This document shows, in pieces, positions 31,265 through 41,394 of a DNA stretch of 64,000 nucleotides. Made by a program: the position numbers and the translations under genes. Each line of letters begins with the position of its first letter. Position 1 is the stretch's first letter. This DNA comes from Apoda limacodes (taxonomy: Eukaryota > Arthropoda > Insecta > Lepidoptera > Limacodidae), in the NCBI GenBank assembly GCA_946406115.1, contig OX291544.1:34737521-34801520 (forward strand), given 5' to 3'. Under the pieces are notes generated by a model. That model was given only the letters and a program-made list of their open reading frames with translations, did not search any database and was not told where the DNA came from.

Positions 31265-33130
31265 CCGCGATTCCCGCGTTCCGGGGACGGGCACGCAGCG
31301 GATTGCAGGCCACGTCGCACGCACCAAGGTGACGCCTTGCGCGCCAATCATGCAAGTTTTGGACATAAACCACGGTTGTGCACTTTTTAGTAGAAACTAT
31401 TAAGAGAGGTAGGGCGCTGCAAGTACTCGCTCGAATAAGATGCCTGAATAATTAAAGCGGGGCATAGCGAGTACTTGCTCGGATGAGCCACCTCCACCTT
31501 ACAGAAAACCACGGCTATAATAACACCAACATTGAGTAGTGTTGTGTTCCGGGCGGTGAGTAAGGTCGCCAAAGCTCTTTGAGGATTCGCTGCGCGGACA
31601 GCGGGGGAACGGCGATGCTCGTTGCTGTCATTGCTTGGCGTAGACACGGCGTCCCGCGTTCCGGGGACGGGCACGCAGCGGATTGCGGGGCCACGTCGCA
31701 CGCACCAAGTCGTCAATCATGCAAGTTTTGGACATAAACCAGAGTTGTGCACTTTTTAGTAGTAACTATTAAGAGAGGTAGGGCGTTGCAAGTACTCGCT
31801 CGAATAAGATGCCTGAATAATTAAAGCGGGGCATAGCGAGTACTTGCTCGGATGAGCCACCTCCACCTTACAGAAAACCACGGCTATAATAACACCAACA
31901 TTGAGTAGTGTTGTGTTCCGGGCGGTGAGTAAGGTCGCCAAAGCTCTTTGAGGATTCGCTGCGCGGACAGCGGGGGAACGGCGATGCTCGTTGCTGTCAT
32001 TGCTTGGCGTAGACACGGCGTCGCGCGTTCCGGGGACGGGCACGCAGCGGATTGCGGGGCCACGTCGCACGCACCAAGTCGTCAATCATGCAAGTTTTGG
32101 ACATAAACCAGAGTTGTGCACTTTTTAGTAGAAACTATTAAGAGAGGTAGGGCGTTGCAAGTACTCGCTCGAATAAGATGCCTGAATAATTAAAGCGGGG
32201 CATAGCGAGTACTTGCTCGAATGAGCCACCTCCATCTTACAGAAAACCACGGCTATAATAACACTAACATTGAGTAGTGTTGTGTTCCTGGCGGTGAGTA
32301 AGGTCGCCAAAGCTCTTTGAGGATTCGCTGCGCGGACAGCGGGGGAACGGCGATGCTCGTTGCTGTCATTGCTTGGCGTAGACACGGCGTCCCGCGTTCC
32401 GGGGACGGGCACGCAGCGGATTGCGGGGCCACGTCGCACGCACCAAGTCGTCAATCATGCAAGTTTTGGACATAAACCAGAGTTGTGCACTTTTTAGTAG
32501 AAACTATTAAGAGAGGTAGGGCGTTGCAAGTACTCGCTCGAATAAGATGCCTGAATAATTAAAGCGGGGCATAGCGAGTACTTGCTCGAATGAGCCACCT
32601 CCATCTTACAGAAAACCACGGCTATAATAACACTAACATTGAGTAGTGTTGTGTTCCTGGCGGTGAGTAAGGTCGACAAAGCTCTTTGAGGATTCGCTGC
32701 GCGGACAGCGGGGGAACGGCGATGCTCTTTGCTGTAATTGCTTGGCGTAGACACGGCGTCCCGCGTTTCGGGGACGGGCACGCAGCGGATTGCGGGGCCA
32801 CGTCGCACGCACCAAGTCGTCAATCATGCAAGTTTTGGACATAAACCAGAGTTGTGCACTTTTTAGTAGAAACTATTAAGAGAGGTAGGGCGTTGCAAGT
32901 ACTCGCTCGAATAAGATGCCTGAATAATTAAAGCGGGGCATAGCGAGTACTTGCTCGAATGAGCCACCTCCATCTTACAGAAAACCACGGCTATAATAAC
33001 ACTAACATTGAGTAGTGTTGTGTTCCTGGCGGTGAGTAAGGTCGCCAAAGCTCTTTGAGGATTCGCTGCGCGGACAGCGGGGGAACGGCGATGCTCGTTG
33101 CTGTAATTGCTTGGCGTAGACACGGCGTCC
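31265..33130. repeat. 369-bp satellite array, ~5 units
   Basis: Exact 369-bp spacing of landmarks (GTCGTCAATCATG... at 31,709, 32,078, 32,447 and 32,816). Each unit contains a perfect 13-bp inverted repeat, GCAAGTACTCGCT and AGCGAGTACTTGC, 34 bp apart (first at 31,419-31,431 and 31,466-31,478). Unit differences fall into an early pair and a later group (ATAACACCAACATT against ATAACACTAACATT; TTCCGGGCGG against TTCCTGGCGG), so local amplification is recent. The 109-codon minus-strand frame repeated per unit is probably not a gene. The left edge (31,265-31,386) is a diverged partial unit with a 12-bp longer spacer. Confidence 0.92.
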
Positions 33131-33828
33131 TGGTGCGGCCGTCAGGAAGATCTGATGAAACGGCTGACCGCTGGCCGCCCACAGGTTAGACGGGTTCCCG
33201 AACCCGGGGATTACTTAATTTCCGCCCTGGGAGGCTGAACCACCAACCTGTGTAAAGGCTCTGAAGTGGTGGTCGTGCCGGAGAAGAAGACCAGAGTGGA
33301 GCAGTACTACAACAGAAAGGGATCAGGGGCCCTTCCACCCGCCGTGACAGCAACCGTATCATCTGTGCCGAGCTTCGGCAGTTTTAGTACCGCACCTTTT
33401 GTCCTCTAAACTAAACATGTCTGTGCAGTAAATCTTCATCCTTAGTCTAAGTAACTTTTTTCATATATAATGGCCAGAAAAAGTAAAAGAAAAAGAGTTT
33501 TTACAGCGGCTACTCAATCCACATATAATGCGGATTTTCGCAACATCAGGGGTATTCACGCAAATCTTAACGCAGTCCACCACCATCTCGAGACCGGCCG
33601 ATACATCATACCTTCATTATCCTGGTTACAAACTCGAGCACAACTTTGTGAGTCGTGTCGTATGTATGTTCGACCGGGAGGATGTCTGCTGTCACCGCCT
33701 TCATAGTCTTGAAGACACGGACCTATCGATATTGTGTGTGCGTAGATCACGGTGGCCACACTTGTACCTATAGGCACACTCGTGGTCTCATAGCGGTGAC
33801 ACGGACGTAACTCGACTCTTCACGCACC
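33131..33828 (+). pseudogene. CR1/jockey-type 5' piece: ORF1 end and endonuclease start
   Basis: On the plus strand: end of ORF1 (NLCKGSEVVVVPEKK, about 33,249-33,293; VEQYYNRKGSGALPPAV), spacer, then ATG at 33,470 starting ORF2 with MARKSKRKRVFTAATQSTYN and the endonuclease N-terminus NIRGIHANLNAVHHHLETGR, YPGYKLEHNF and REDVCCHRL. Frame shifts occur. At about 33,828 it meets the 3' end of the minus-strand copy head-on through shared CCTGA. Confidence 0.83.
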
Positions 33829-34430
33829 TGATGGTAAGCGGTCACCATAGCCTATGGACGCTTGCAACACCAGGGGTATCACTTGCGCGTTGCCGACCCT
33901 TCAGAAATCTAATAACTTCTTTCTTGAAGAACCCCATACTGTAGTTCTTTGAGAAAACCTAGGCAGGGAGCTCATTCCACAACTCAAGCGTTCGCGGGAG
34001 GGAGTTTCTCTGAAACCCACCCAGAGATGGCAGCAGTACTCCATATGGGGCCGAACTTGCGACTTGTAAAGCAGCATCCTTTTCCCCGACGTGAAGTACT
34101 GCTTCGCTCTGTTGAGTTCACCAAGCTTTTTGGACGCCAGCTTCACCTTGTCTTGCTCCAGCGATGTCTACACCAAGGATCCCAATACCCTTGGAGATCG
34201 AGAGGGGAGTGTTCTGGAATTGTGAAACCACAGTGAATGGGCTTTCTTAGCGGTGAATGCGCAGACTTGTGTCTTCGTAGGGTTTTTGGAGCGGCGGCAA
34301 AGAGCAGATGTCTTGCCAGGCGAGGTGTTATGCCTGGGGACCGCCGTGTTCGACTTAACTTGCGCTTCGGTTTCTATATATACTGAACTGCAACTGAAAC
34401 TTCGATAGCGCGATGTAGGACGCGTGACGT
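33828..34430 (-). pseudogene. CR1-type copy: RT C-terminal end and tail
   Basis: Contains KLASKKLGELNRAKQYFTSG, RMLLYKSQVRPHMEYCCHLW and, in shifted frames, the last blocks before the tail. Compared with the plus-strand copy at 30,275, about 320 bp between HLW and the final GSSRKK block are deleted. The family tail is missing its last ~25 bases because of the junction at 33,828. Confidence 0.82.
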
Positions 34431-35400
34431 CAGCCTTGCTTGTAAGCGATGCGATATGATCCGCTACAGGTTGAATAGGACCAAGTTTTTCCGTCCCCAT
34501 CCAGAGACGTTGGACAAAGAGGTCTCGATTTGAGACAAGAGTTCACCGTGCTTTTCCTCCACAACGGAACAAGGTATGTTTGCATGACCCGTGTAATAAG
34601 CGTCTCCAGTACTGTCATCTGCATAGAAATACATATTGTTGATGTCCAACATGTCATTGATATGCAGTAGAAACAGCGGAGGAGACAGCACAGAGCCAGC
34701 ATTAATTTCCATGTTATCAGAGCAACTACCGTCAACTACGGTTCGTATGCATCTGCCGGACAAAAAGCTAGCCACCCATTTGCACTAGCCCTCAGGTACT
34801 ATGTAGGATGGCAACTGCGATAGAAGACCCCGGTGCCAGACCCAATCGAACGCCTTTGCTATGTCCAGGCTACATCTCCTCCTGACTCAATGGCTAGAGG
34901 CCATCGGTGTGTGAGATACACTAGAAGGTCACCAGTCGAGCGACCGTGGTGAAAGCCATATCGCCGGTCGCTGATCAGGTCGTGTTTTTCTTGGTATCTT
35001 AGAAGCTGTGTGTTGATCACACGCTCCATCACCTTGGAGAGGAGAGAGGTAATAGCGATAGGCCTATAATTCGATGGATCTGATCTATCGCCCTTTTTGG
35101 GTACCGAGTGCACATTCGCTGTCTTCCATGAAGACGGAAATTACCTAGTATGGTAGGAAAGCGCGAAGAGGCGCGTAAGTACAGGACATAACTCGGGAGC
35201 ATACTACTTAAGCACCACTGCTGGTATACCGTCTGGCCCACTTGACTTATGAACGTCAAGAGAAAGCAACGCCCGCTGGACCTCCCGCTGTGTTATGGAG
35301 ATTTCCGGCATGGTCTTACCGCACCACGGTATTGTAGGTGATACTGCACCTTCGTCGTTCATATTCGAGTTGGAGGCAAAGAGACTGCCCAAAAGATCTT
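34430..35400 (-). pseudogene. CR1-type copy: reverse transcriptase
   Basis: Order on the minus strand: SITQREVQRALLSLDVHKSS, GPDGIPAVVLK; VPKKGDRSDPSNYRPIAITS, LLSKVMERVINTQLLRYQEK; RRYGFHHGRSTGDLLVYLTH; a damaged motif A (ESGGDVAWT...SKAFDWVWHRG-type in shifted frame); MASFLSGRCIRTVVDGSCSD; AGSVLSPPLFLLHINDMLD, which lacks the usual VPQG; and MYFYADDSTGDAYYTG with the catalytic YADD intact (about 34,625). Frameshifts near 34,700, 34,860 and 35,110. Confidence 0.9.
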
Positions 35401-36660
35401 CAGCAGTGGCAGTAACGACGACTGGCAGAAGATCCCCTCAGCAGCTTCAGCAAGCGACTAGAAAGCACAACTCCCAGAGGGATAGCTCGTAAGTCGCCCA
35501 CCTATTTTGCCGATGAATTGGAATTTAGCTCTGGCAGTTGCTTTCTTACTGCACCTCGAGGCAGCATTTAATTTGCGTTTTAACTCAGAAATATTCGGAT
35601 CCTTATTATTACAAGCAGTGGTCCAAGCCTCATACGCAGTTTGCTTAAAATTTTAGCTTCTCTGCAAGACCTGTTAAACCACGGTCGTTTTTTGACGCTG
35701 GCAGCTACTTGCGGGTTAGGAATATAGCATTCCTTACCAGCGAGGATTGTCTCAGTGACTGCGGCTGCGCAGACGTCAGTAGCATCTGAGCTAGAGCAGA
35801 GCTGCCTTCACGGGTACGATGCATAAAATTCTCGCAATCCATCCCAGTCTCCCTACTTATAGTGCCACACAGGACGCCAATTAGTTGGCCCAGATGGATC
35901 GGGTTGGGTGCATGACATTTGAGTCCGAACGAGACAGTGGTCCGAGGAGCCTAGAGGCGCATCCACTGAGACGGATCCGTCGGACGTCCGGACGTCTAGT
36001 CAGCAGAAGTTCCAGTAAGGAGCTCGTATGGTCCTCTATATCTGGTATTCTCGTTGGAGAAAGTACCAGCTTAGAGAATCCATAGGTCAGAGCAAATTCA
36101 TGGGCAGATATCCAAGAACGTTGTTGTTGTTCGAGAACTGAGCCACTCACGATGGTGGGCGTTAAAGTCTCCCAAAATAACTAGTTCTGCTGTGGGATAT
36201 TGCTCTAGAACTTTGTTAGTCGTCAAACTCAGGTGCGTGAAGAGTCGAGTTACGTCCGTGTCACCGCTATGAGACCTGTATAGTCACGCATAGACACGAG
36301 TGTGGCCGCCGTAATCTACGCGCACCCACAATATCGACAGGGACCTGTACAGCTTCAAGGGTATGAAGGTGGCGACAGCAGATATCCTCCCAGACGAACA
36401 TACATACACCGACACGACTCAAAAAATTGTGCTCGAGTTTGTAGCCGGGATAGTGAAGGTCAGGTCACAAATCATTGTGCCATGTCGGCCGGGCAGGATA
36501 TCTGCGTCTCCGTTACAAAAAATATGGTCGGCTGTGCAGTCTCTAGATGGTGGTGGACTGCGTTAAGATTTGAATACCCCATGATGTTGCAAAAATCCAC
36601 ATTATATGTGGATGGAGTAGCCGCTGTACAATCTCTTTTCTTTTTCGTTCTCATGGCCAT
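35401..36660 (-). pseudogene. CR1-type copy: endonuclease and linker
   Basis: ATG at 36,660 starts MAMRTKKKRDCTAATPSTYN, FCNIMGYSNLNAVHHHLETA and FFVTETQISCPAD (catalytic Glu in TET). Further down, RSWISAHEFALTYGFSKLVL and SPTRIPDIEDHTSSLLELLL. The final SDH-type block reads GPLSRSDSN in a shifted frame. The linker 35,880-35,400 is decayed but recognisable by the Trp/Cys-rich reverse frames. It matches the plus-strand piece at 33,470-33,828. Confidence 0.82.
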
Positions 36661-36890
36661 AATATATAAAAAAAGTTACTAAGACTAATGATGAGGATTC
36701 ACTGCACAGACAGCTTAGAGGACAAAATGTGCGGTTCTACACAGATGAAGCTCGACACAGATGATACGGTTGCTGACACGGCGGGCGGAAGGGCCCCTGA
36801 GCCCCCTCTGTTGTAGTAGCCGGGTCCACTCCAGCCTCCTTCTCCGGCACGACTACTACTTCAGAGACTTTACACAGGTTGGCGGAGATT
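36661..36890 (-). pseudogene. CR1-type copy: ORF1 end and ORF1-ORF2 spacer
   Basis: Minus-strand frame with SANLCKVSEVVVVPEKEAGV, matching the plus-strand copy (SEVVVVPEKK). Followed by GPFRPPCQQPYHLCRASSV and a spacer of ~80 bp before the ORF2 start codon at 36,660. No domain is recognised in this remainder of ORF1. Confidence 0.75.
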
Positions 36891-36944
36891 AAGTGAACCC
36901 TGTCTCCCTGACCCCCGTTCCAGCACGCCATGCGACGCCGAGCA

Positions 36945-37200
36945 ATGACAGCAACAAGCACCGCCGGTCTTCCGCTGTCCGCGCAGCGAATCCTCAAAGA
37001 GCTCTGGCAACCTTTCTTACCGCCAGGAACACAACACTACTCAATGTAAGTGTTGTTATGGCCGCGGTTTTCTGTAAGGTGGAGGTACTTCCCCAGTTCG
37101 GGCCCTCATTCGAACAAGTACTCGCTATGCACCGCTTTAATTGTTCGGGTGGCATATTTGTGCGAGTACTGCGAAGTGCCCTACCTCTGATGACTGACAA
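36945..37200 (+). repeat. Diverged single relative of the 369-bp unit
   Basis: Shares, in the opposite orientation to the array's plus-strand text, CGCTGTCCGCGCAGCGAATC, CTCAAAGAGCT, GGAACACAACACTACTCAAT, GGTTTTCTGTAAGGTGGAGG and AAGTACTCGCTATGC. It stands alone, so the array unit grew from a dispersed repeat. One half of the 13-bp inverted repeat is changed (GCGAGTACTGCGA). Confidence 0.78.
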
Positions 37201-37296
37201 AGTTCTAGTGCAAATGGGTATCACGTGACTAACTTTCAATGCTTTAGGAAAAGTACCTCTTGCCAGTGACCTATTATATAAGATGTACAGGGGCAC
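37200..37296 (-). pseudogene. Short reverse-transcriptase fragment
   Basis: On the minus strand PLYILYNRSLARGTFPKALK then VSHVIPI matches the pre-finger block of non-LTR RTs (phase N-R-S-L, G-x-F-P, W-K, V-I-P-I). Only ~30 residues are left. Family unclear. Confidence 0.6.
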
Positions 37297-37551
37297 AGAT
37301 AATTCGTCTGCGCAATTTTTAATTATAAAAGGTGGTAAACCATCGGGTCTAGTACCTCAAGCACGAATAATTTGCGCAATCGTATCGTGTTTGTATCGAG
37401 CTTACGACACTAACACGGAGGACGACGATAGTCCGTAGCATGAAGCACCTTCTATCGCCTGTCGAGACCTCGATACGTCGGCGACAGTGACGTCACCCTA
37501 ACGGAAATAAGGATTGATCCGGAACGTTCCGAACCACTACATCAAATCATA
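37297..37551. other. Unassigned stretch
   Basis: Nothing recognised. Confidence 0.35.
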
Positions 37552-38612
37552 GCTAATTTAGCGATGATTTAGTGTATAGTATGTAACTTGTAATTTTATC
37601 GTAGATTCATATAATTTTACTTAAATCGTGTTGTTTAAACGTTACAAAATTTAAGTTGAGTTTTTAATATTTTTAAGCGATTAATACCATCTTTTCAAAT
37701 GTAAGTTTTCTACTACAATAGGTTAAGAAAAACTTGTCTGAGAAATAGTTTCAGAACGTACCAATGTTGTTGACATTTGCAGTCTGTGGACATTTTATTC
37801 CGCTTCAAGTTTGTGTTTAGAAATAACAATTTTAATTACTATCTGCCTATATTTTACATTAAATATTACTACAACAAATATTAAAAATGAGGACAAACCA
37901 CCAACAATACGCAAAAGTGGAAGAATTTATGGAAAAGTAAGTATTCATTGTGTTCAAATTCAAATTTCAAATAGTTTATTTCTCAAAAATAGGATACAAT
38001 ATCACTTTTTTGACGTCAGTATAATATGCAAGGAATTTATAAACTACTGCCGTTTCGGAATCAAGATGGCGTTCTTGGGAGAAGAAACGGCGAAAGAAAC
38101 TCTCCAGCTGTCGCTCTTTTCATTATACATATAACGATTGGTACATTTCCAAATACATATAAGTAGCATGATAACAACATTTTCATTATTCCCATGCGTT
38201 TTTATCTATGAGATAGTCTTTAATTCAATAATAAGCTTTTTTGACAAGTTTCTGTTTAACAAAATTTTTAACTTTTTTAAATTCAGTTTACATACTTCTG
38301 CAGGGATTTCGTTGTAAAAACGGACACATTGTCCTTTAAATGATTTATCAATTTTTTCAAGCCATGTGTGGATCAGAGCCAGTTTGTGTCTATTTCTTGT
38401 ATTTCGATTATGAACATCACAATTTATTTTTAAAAGATTAATATTCTTATTAACATACATTAAATTATCAAATATATATTGACCAGGTAAAGTTAGTATA
38501 TTGATCTCTTTAAATTTATCCCTTAAAGAGTGTCTGTTAGATAAATTGTTTGTTTTTACGTTTGTTTACTATTATGTGATAGCTGTTTTACTTATATTTC
38601 AGACACGATAGA
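37552..38612 (+). repeat. Left arm of inverted gene-start duplication
   Basis: Starts GCTAATTTAGCGATGATTTA and matches 40,447-39,978 in reverse over about 400 bp upstream sequence, exon 1, intron and the first bases of exon 2. It is interrupted in the intron by a jockey-type insertion (37,960-38,565). Arms differ by scattered substitutions and indels. Confidence 0.85.
37960..38565 (-). mobile_element. 5'-truncated jockey-type retroposon in the intron
   Basis: Minus strand. Tail AATAAACTATTTGAAATTTG (element strand) at 37,966-37,990; 3' UTR with GAAGAAACGGCGAAAGAAAC (about 38,080). The frame 38,460-38,206 is the RT C-terminus (NCDVHNRNTRNRHKLALIHT, FKGQCVRFYNEIPAEVCKLN). The right-hand arm of the inverted duplication lacks this insertion, so it arrived after the duplication. 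Confidence 0.85.
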
Positions 38613-39195
38613 TTTATCCAGACCAAGTGGGGTACCTTGAGGTCATAATTTAAATAATGTAGGCATAAACATAAAGTCTCTCTATTTAAGTTACCTTATT
38701 AGTTAGGTATATTAAATAGTCCCTTATAGAAGCACCATCTATCTGGCAGAATAAAATAAATTACCAATGTTTCAATATGTACTTATATATACAGCAAATG
38801 TAAGATTTCTTGCAGCAGCCAATCATCCAGAAGTGTTAGGACACAAAGTATTAAGTGGGACATATTAGGCCTCTCAGATATTAAATAACAAGGATAAAAA
38901 TATATTAGAGTAATGGAGACTATATTTTTGTTTAGACAGGAAAGAAAAGTAACATAGATATAGATAACATTTTATATAATATCATATTAAGTTAAAAATA
39001 TGTTTATATATACCTACATAACTCAATAAAAATAAAATAGAACATTAGGTTCACTGATAATGATAAAATATATTAATTTTTAACTACAACTTACACCAAG
39101 ATTTTTTCAAGAGGGATTATTATATTTCAAACAAGTATGCAACTACTAAACCTTTTTTGCGTAGTGTATTCGATGTAAATTAAATTAATTTGATT
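38613..39195. other. Unassigned AT-rich DNA between gene relics
   Basis: Nothing recognised. A possible acceptor TTTGATTTTACAG lies at about 39,207. Confidence 0.35.
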
Positions 39196-39521
39196 TGATT
39201 TTACAGATATTCAGTGTGTAATGAAGGAATGGACAGCCAACCAACTTTGCTACCAACATGCAACTTTTTCTCTCGCCTAGTGAAGGACAACACAAAAGAA
39301 ACATAAAAGAAGCTTAGGAAGAAAGACATCGGTCTGTGTTAAAACAGCAATACCTTGTAGTAGAGTATTTGGAAGACTAGAAACAGAGAGGCTGCACTAT
39401 GGGAAGAAGAGTTAAGATTGCATAAGCTGACTCAATGGCTGTAAAAAATGTAGAAGCTATATTGTCTATGGTATATGAAACGATAGAATCGAAATAATAT
39501 AATAATTGATTGTAAAATAAA

Positions 39522-39977
39522 GTTTTGAAATGTGTGTCTGTATAGTATATTTTTTTTAAATATTTTATCTTCTATATATGTACTTGTTTTAATATGGATT
39601 ATGAATAAAGGCTGTAATTTCTGTCAACTAAGACATTTTTATTGCTCATCAACGGTATCATTTTTAGAGTTTCTTAGCCAAAGGGGCCAATGAAACCCTA
39701 ATGCTAAGCCTACACACTGTCCGTCCGTTTGACCTTCAACGGGCTATATTTTTAAGATCGAAGCAGGTATACCCGCACTATTAAGGTGAGGGTAGGCTAG
39801 TAACCTAATAGTGAAGTATGAGGCTAGGAAGAAGATTTTATCATGCTAGATTCTCTGACAAATTTAAAAAATACAAAAGGTAAAAATTTAAGGGGAATCT
39901 GCATATAAAAACATATTTTTTTTTAGTCAAGTTTACGGTCCGCCTCCAAGGAGCATTGCTGAGCTCTTGTTACAATA
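39522..39977. other. Spacer between convergent arms
   Basis: A second AATAAAGG occurs near 39,603. A short segment around 39,680-39,790 (CCGTCCGTTTGACC) may be a scrap of a dispersed repeat. No coding sequence. Confidence 0.35.
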
Positions 39978-40097
39978 TATATCGTTTCTGAAATATAAGT
40001 AAATCATAATAAAACAGCTATCAAAAACCAACACAATGAATACTTACTTTTTCATAAATTCTTCCATTTTTGCGTATTGTTGGTGGCTTGTCCTCAT
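39930..40097 (-). pseudogene. Small spliced gene start, right copy
   Basis: ATG at 40,097 gives MRTSHQQYAKMEEFMKK, donor GTAAGTATT at 40,047, a 60-bp intron and acceptor TTATATTTCAG ending 39,988. Exon 2 opens NDIYCNKSSAMLLGGGP then stop. Start codon, reading phase, donor and acceptor are all the same as in the left copy, although both run into early stops soon after the arms diverge. No further exon was found toward the left. Confidence 0.5.
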
Positions 40098-40447
40098 TGT
40101 TAATATTTGTTGTAGTAATATTTAATGTAAAATATAGGCAGATAATATTTAAATTTGTTTTTTCTAAACACAAACTTGAAACAGTGATTATATTCTCTTT
40201 GCTTGAAGCGGAATAAAATGTCCACAGACTGCAAATGTCAACAACATTGGTACGTTCGGAAACTATTTCTCAGACAAGTTTTTTTTAACCTAGTGTAGAA
40301 AACTTATATTTGAAAAGATGGTATTAATCGCTTAAAAATATTAAATACTTAACTTAAATTTTGTAACGTTTAAAGAACACGATTTAAGTAAATTTTACGA
40401 TAAAATTACAAGTTACTTACTATACACCAAATCATCGCTAAATTAGC
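39978..40447 (-). repeat. Right arm of inverted gene-start duplication
   Basis: Reverse complement of the left arm, beginning at 40,447 with GCTAATTTAGCGATGATTTG. It includes about 350 bp upstream sequence, exon 1, the intact short intron and the start of exon 2. It points toward the left copy (tail to tail). Confidence 0.85.
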
Positions 40448-40529
40448 AATTTTGCACACTTTTTTGAATTTTTTTTAATGCATTTTACCATAGTCAGTGA
40501 ATGTGGGACTGTGCTTATATTGTTTTACC

Positions 40530-40842
40530 TAGTCTAGCTTCGCTGTATTCCTACAGAGTAGGCCAGTCCTTGAGTTTCTAAAAGCCTATAAGCTTTTACT
40601 TTAATCACTTGCTCAGACTCATAACTTAAGAGTATCGGATTCGCAACGCAAATGTAAGATTTCAACGGCAACTCCTTAATTATAAAAAAAATCGACTCAC
40701 TCTTGACGTTTTCAAGTAGCCTATGCCCTTTCTTGGGAACTCAAACTATCTCCATGCCAAATTTCAACTTTATCAGTACAGCGACTTAAGCGTGAAGAGG
40801 TAACAGACAGAGTTACTTTCGCCTTTATAATATTAGTATGGA
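40530..40842 (-). mobile_element. Helitron-like fragment
   Basis: On the minus strand it begins TCCATACTAATATTATAAAG at 40,842, then GCGAAAGTAACTCTGTCTGT, TACCTCTTCACGCTTAAGTC and TTGAAATTTGGCATGGAGAT. It contains AGGAGTTGCCGTTGAAATC, shared with the Helitrons at 18.2 and 60.8 kb. The 3' end near 40,530 has no clear CTAG hairpin end. Non-coding. Confidence 0.65.
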
Positions 40843-41304
40843 TTTTTATGATGAAGACATACCTACCTATTTAAAATTTTGCCGTATGATACTTATTAAA
40901 GTTTTTTTTCAAAATAATTGTACCTACATCTACTGTGAAAAATGTGTCACTAAGATTGAAAGATTAGAAAGAGATATCCAATTATTCCTAAGTAAAAAGA
41001 ATAGAACAGTATTAAATTTTTTTTTTTGTATACCACTAAGGTATACCTTTGCCTTTGAAAAGACCAAATTTTTTGTGAAACTTGTTGATTTTGTAAAAAA
41101 TTTGTTACAAACTGATGAGGTATTTATTCCATAGTGTAAAAATAATTGTGTTAGTGCCAAAAAAATTACCGGTGTGAAAAGTCATCCATGTTCACTTACA
41201 GCGCGTTATTTATTTAGAAATACAATATCACAACAAAAATTAGGTTTTCAGAAAATATCACGAACAGAAATATAATAAAAACAAATGTTATGATTCTGAC
41301 AGTA
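40843..41304. other. Unassigned AT-rich DNA
   Basis: A 98-codon frame (40,838-41,134) has no recognisable domain and begins inside the Helitron end; judged chance. Confidence 0.35.
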
Positions 41305-41394
41305 ACCTATATGAGAGCGCAAATTCGTCCCGCTCAACGATTATGAACACAAGTACTGCAAGGGCGCGACAAGATAATTTATTATTTCTCTCAC

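Larger units (their letters stand above)
33828..36890 (-). mobile_element. CR1/jockey-type retroposon, near full ORF2 (minus)
   Basis: Runs from the ORF1 end (36,890) to a 3' end cut at 33,828. Endonuclease, RT and C-terminal parts are in order, listed below. Many stops and frameshifts. It shares every block with the fragments at 8.0, 8.7, 30.3, 33.1 and 44.1 kb, so one family accounts for all of them. Confidence 0.9.
37887..39444 (+). pseudogene. Small spliced gene relic, left copy
   Basis: Exon 1 (37,887-37,936) reads MRTNHQQYAKVEEFMEK and ends at a donor GTAAGTATT (37,937). The acceptor TTATATTTCAG ends at 38,602 and exon 2 opens HDRFIQTKWGTLRS then stop. Further down, a frame at 39,379-39,441 (EAALWEEELRLHKLTQWL, stop 39,442) resembles a helical C-terminus, followed by AATAAA at 39,516. 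This suggests a decayed gene with a lost middle. Exon 1 and the helical end faintly recall small Myb/SANT (zeste-like) DNA-binding proteins; I would not assign it on this. Confidence 0.45.

Noticed and set aside
31387..33123. 109-codon ORF repeated in each 369-bp unit
   Set aside because: Its related single copy at 36,945 reads open in other frames too, and the unit is a satellite; the frame is not convincingly coding.
33828..36890. Twin-priming inversion as the cause of the head-on CR1-type copies
   Set aside because: In twin priming the inverted 5' part joins the internal edge of its own 3' part; here the plus-strand 5' piece abuts the outer 3' tail, and the minus copy already has its own endonuclease.
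37552..40447. DNA transposon with 400-bp terminal inverted repeats
   Set aside because: Possible, but the arms contain an ATG exon with conserved splice signals and no transposase is visible between them; kept as a gene-start duplication with the alternative noted.
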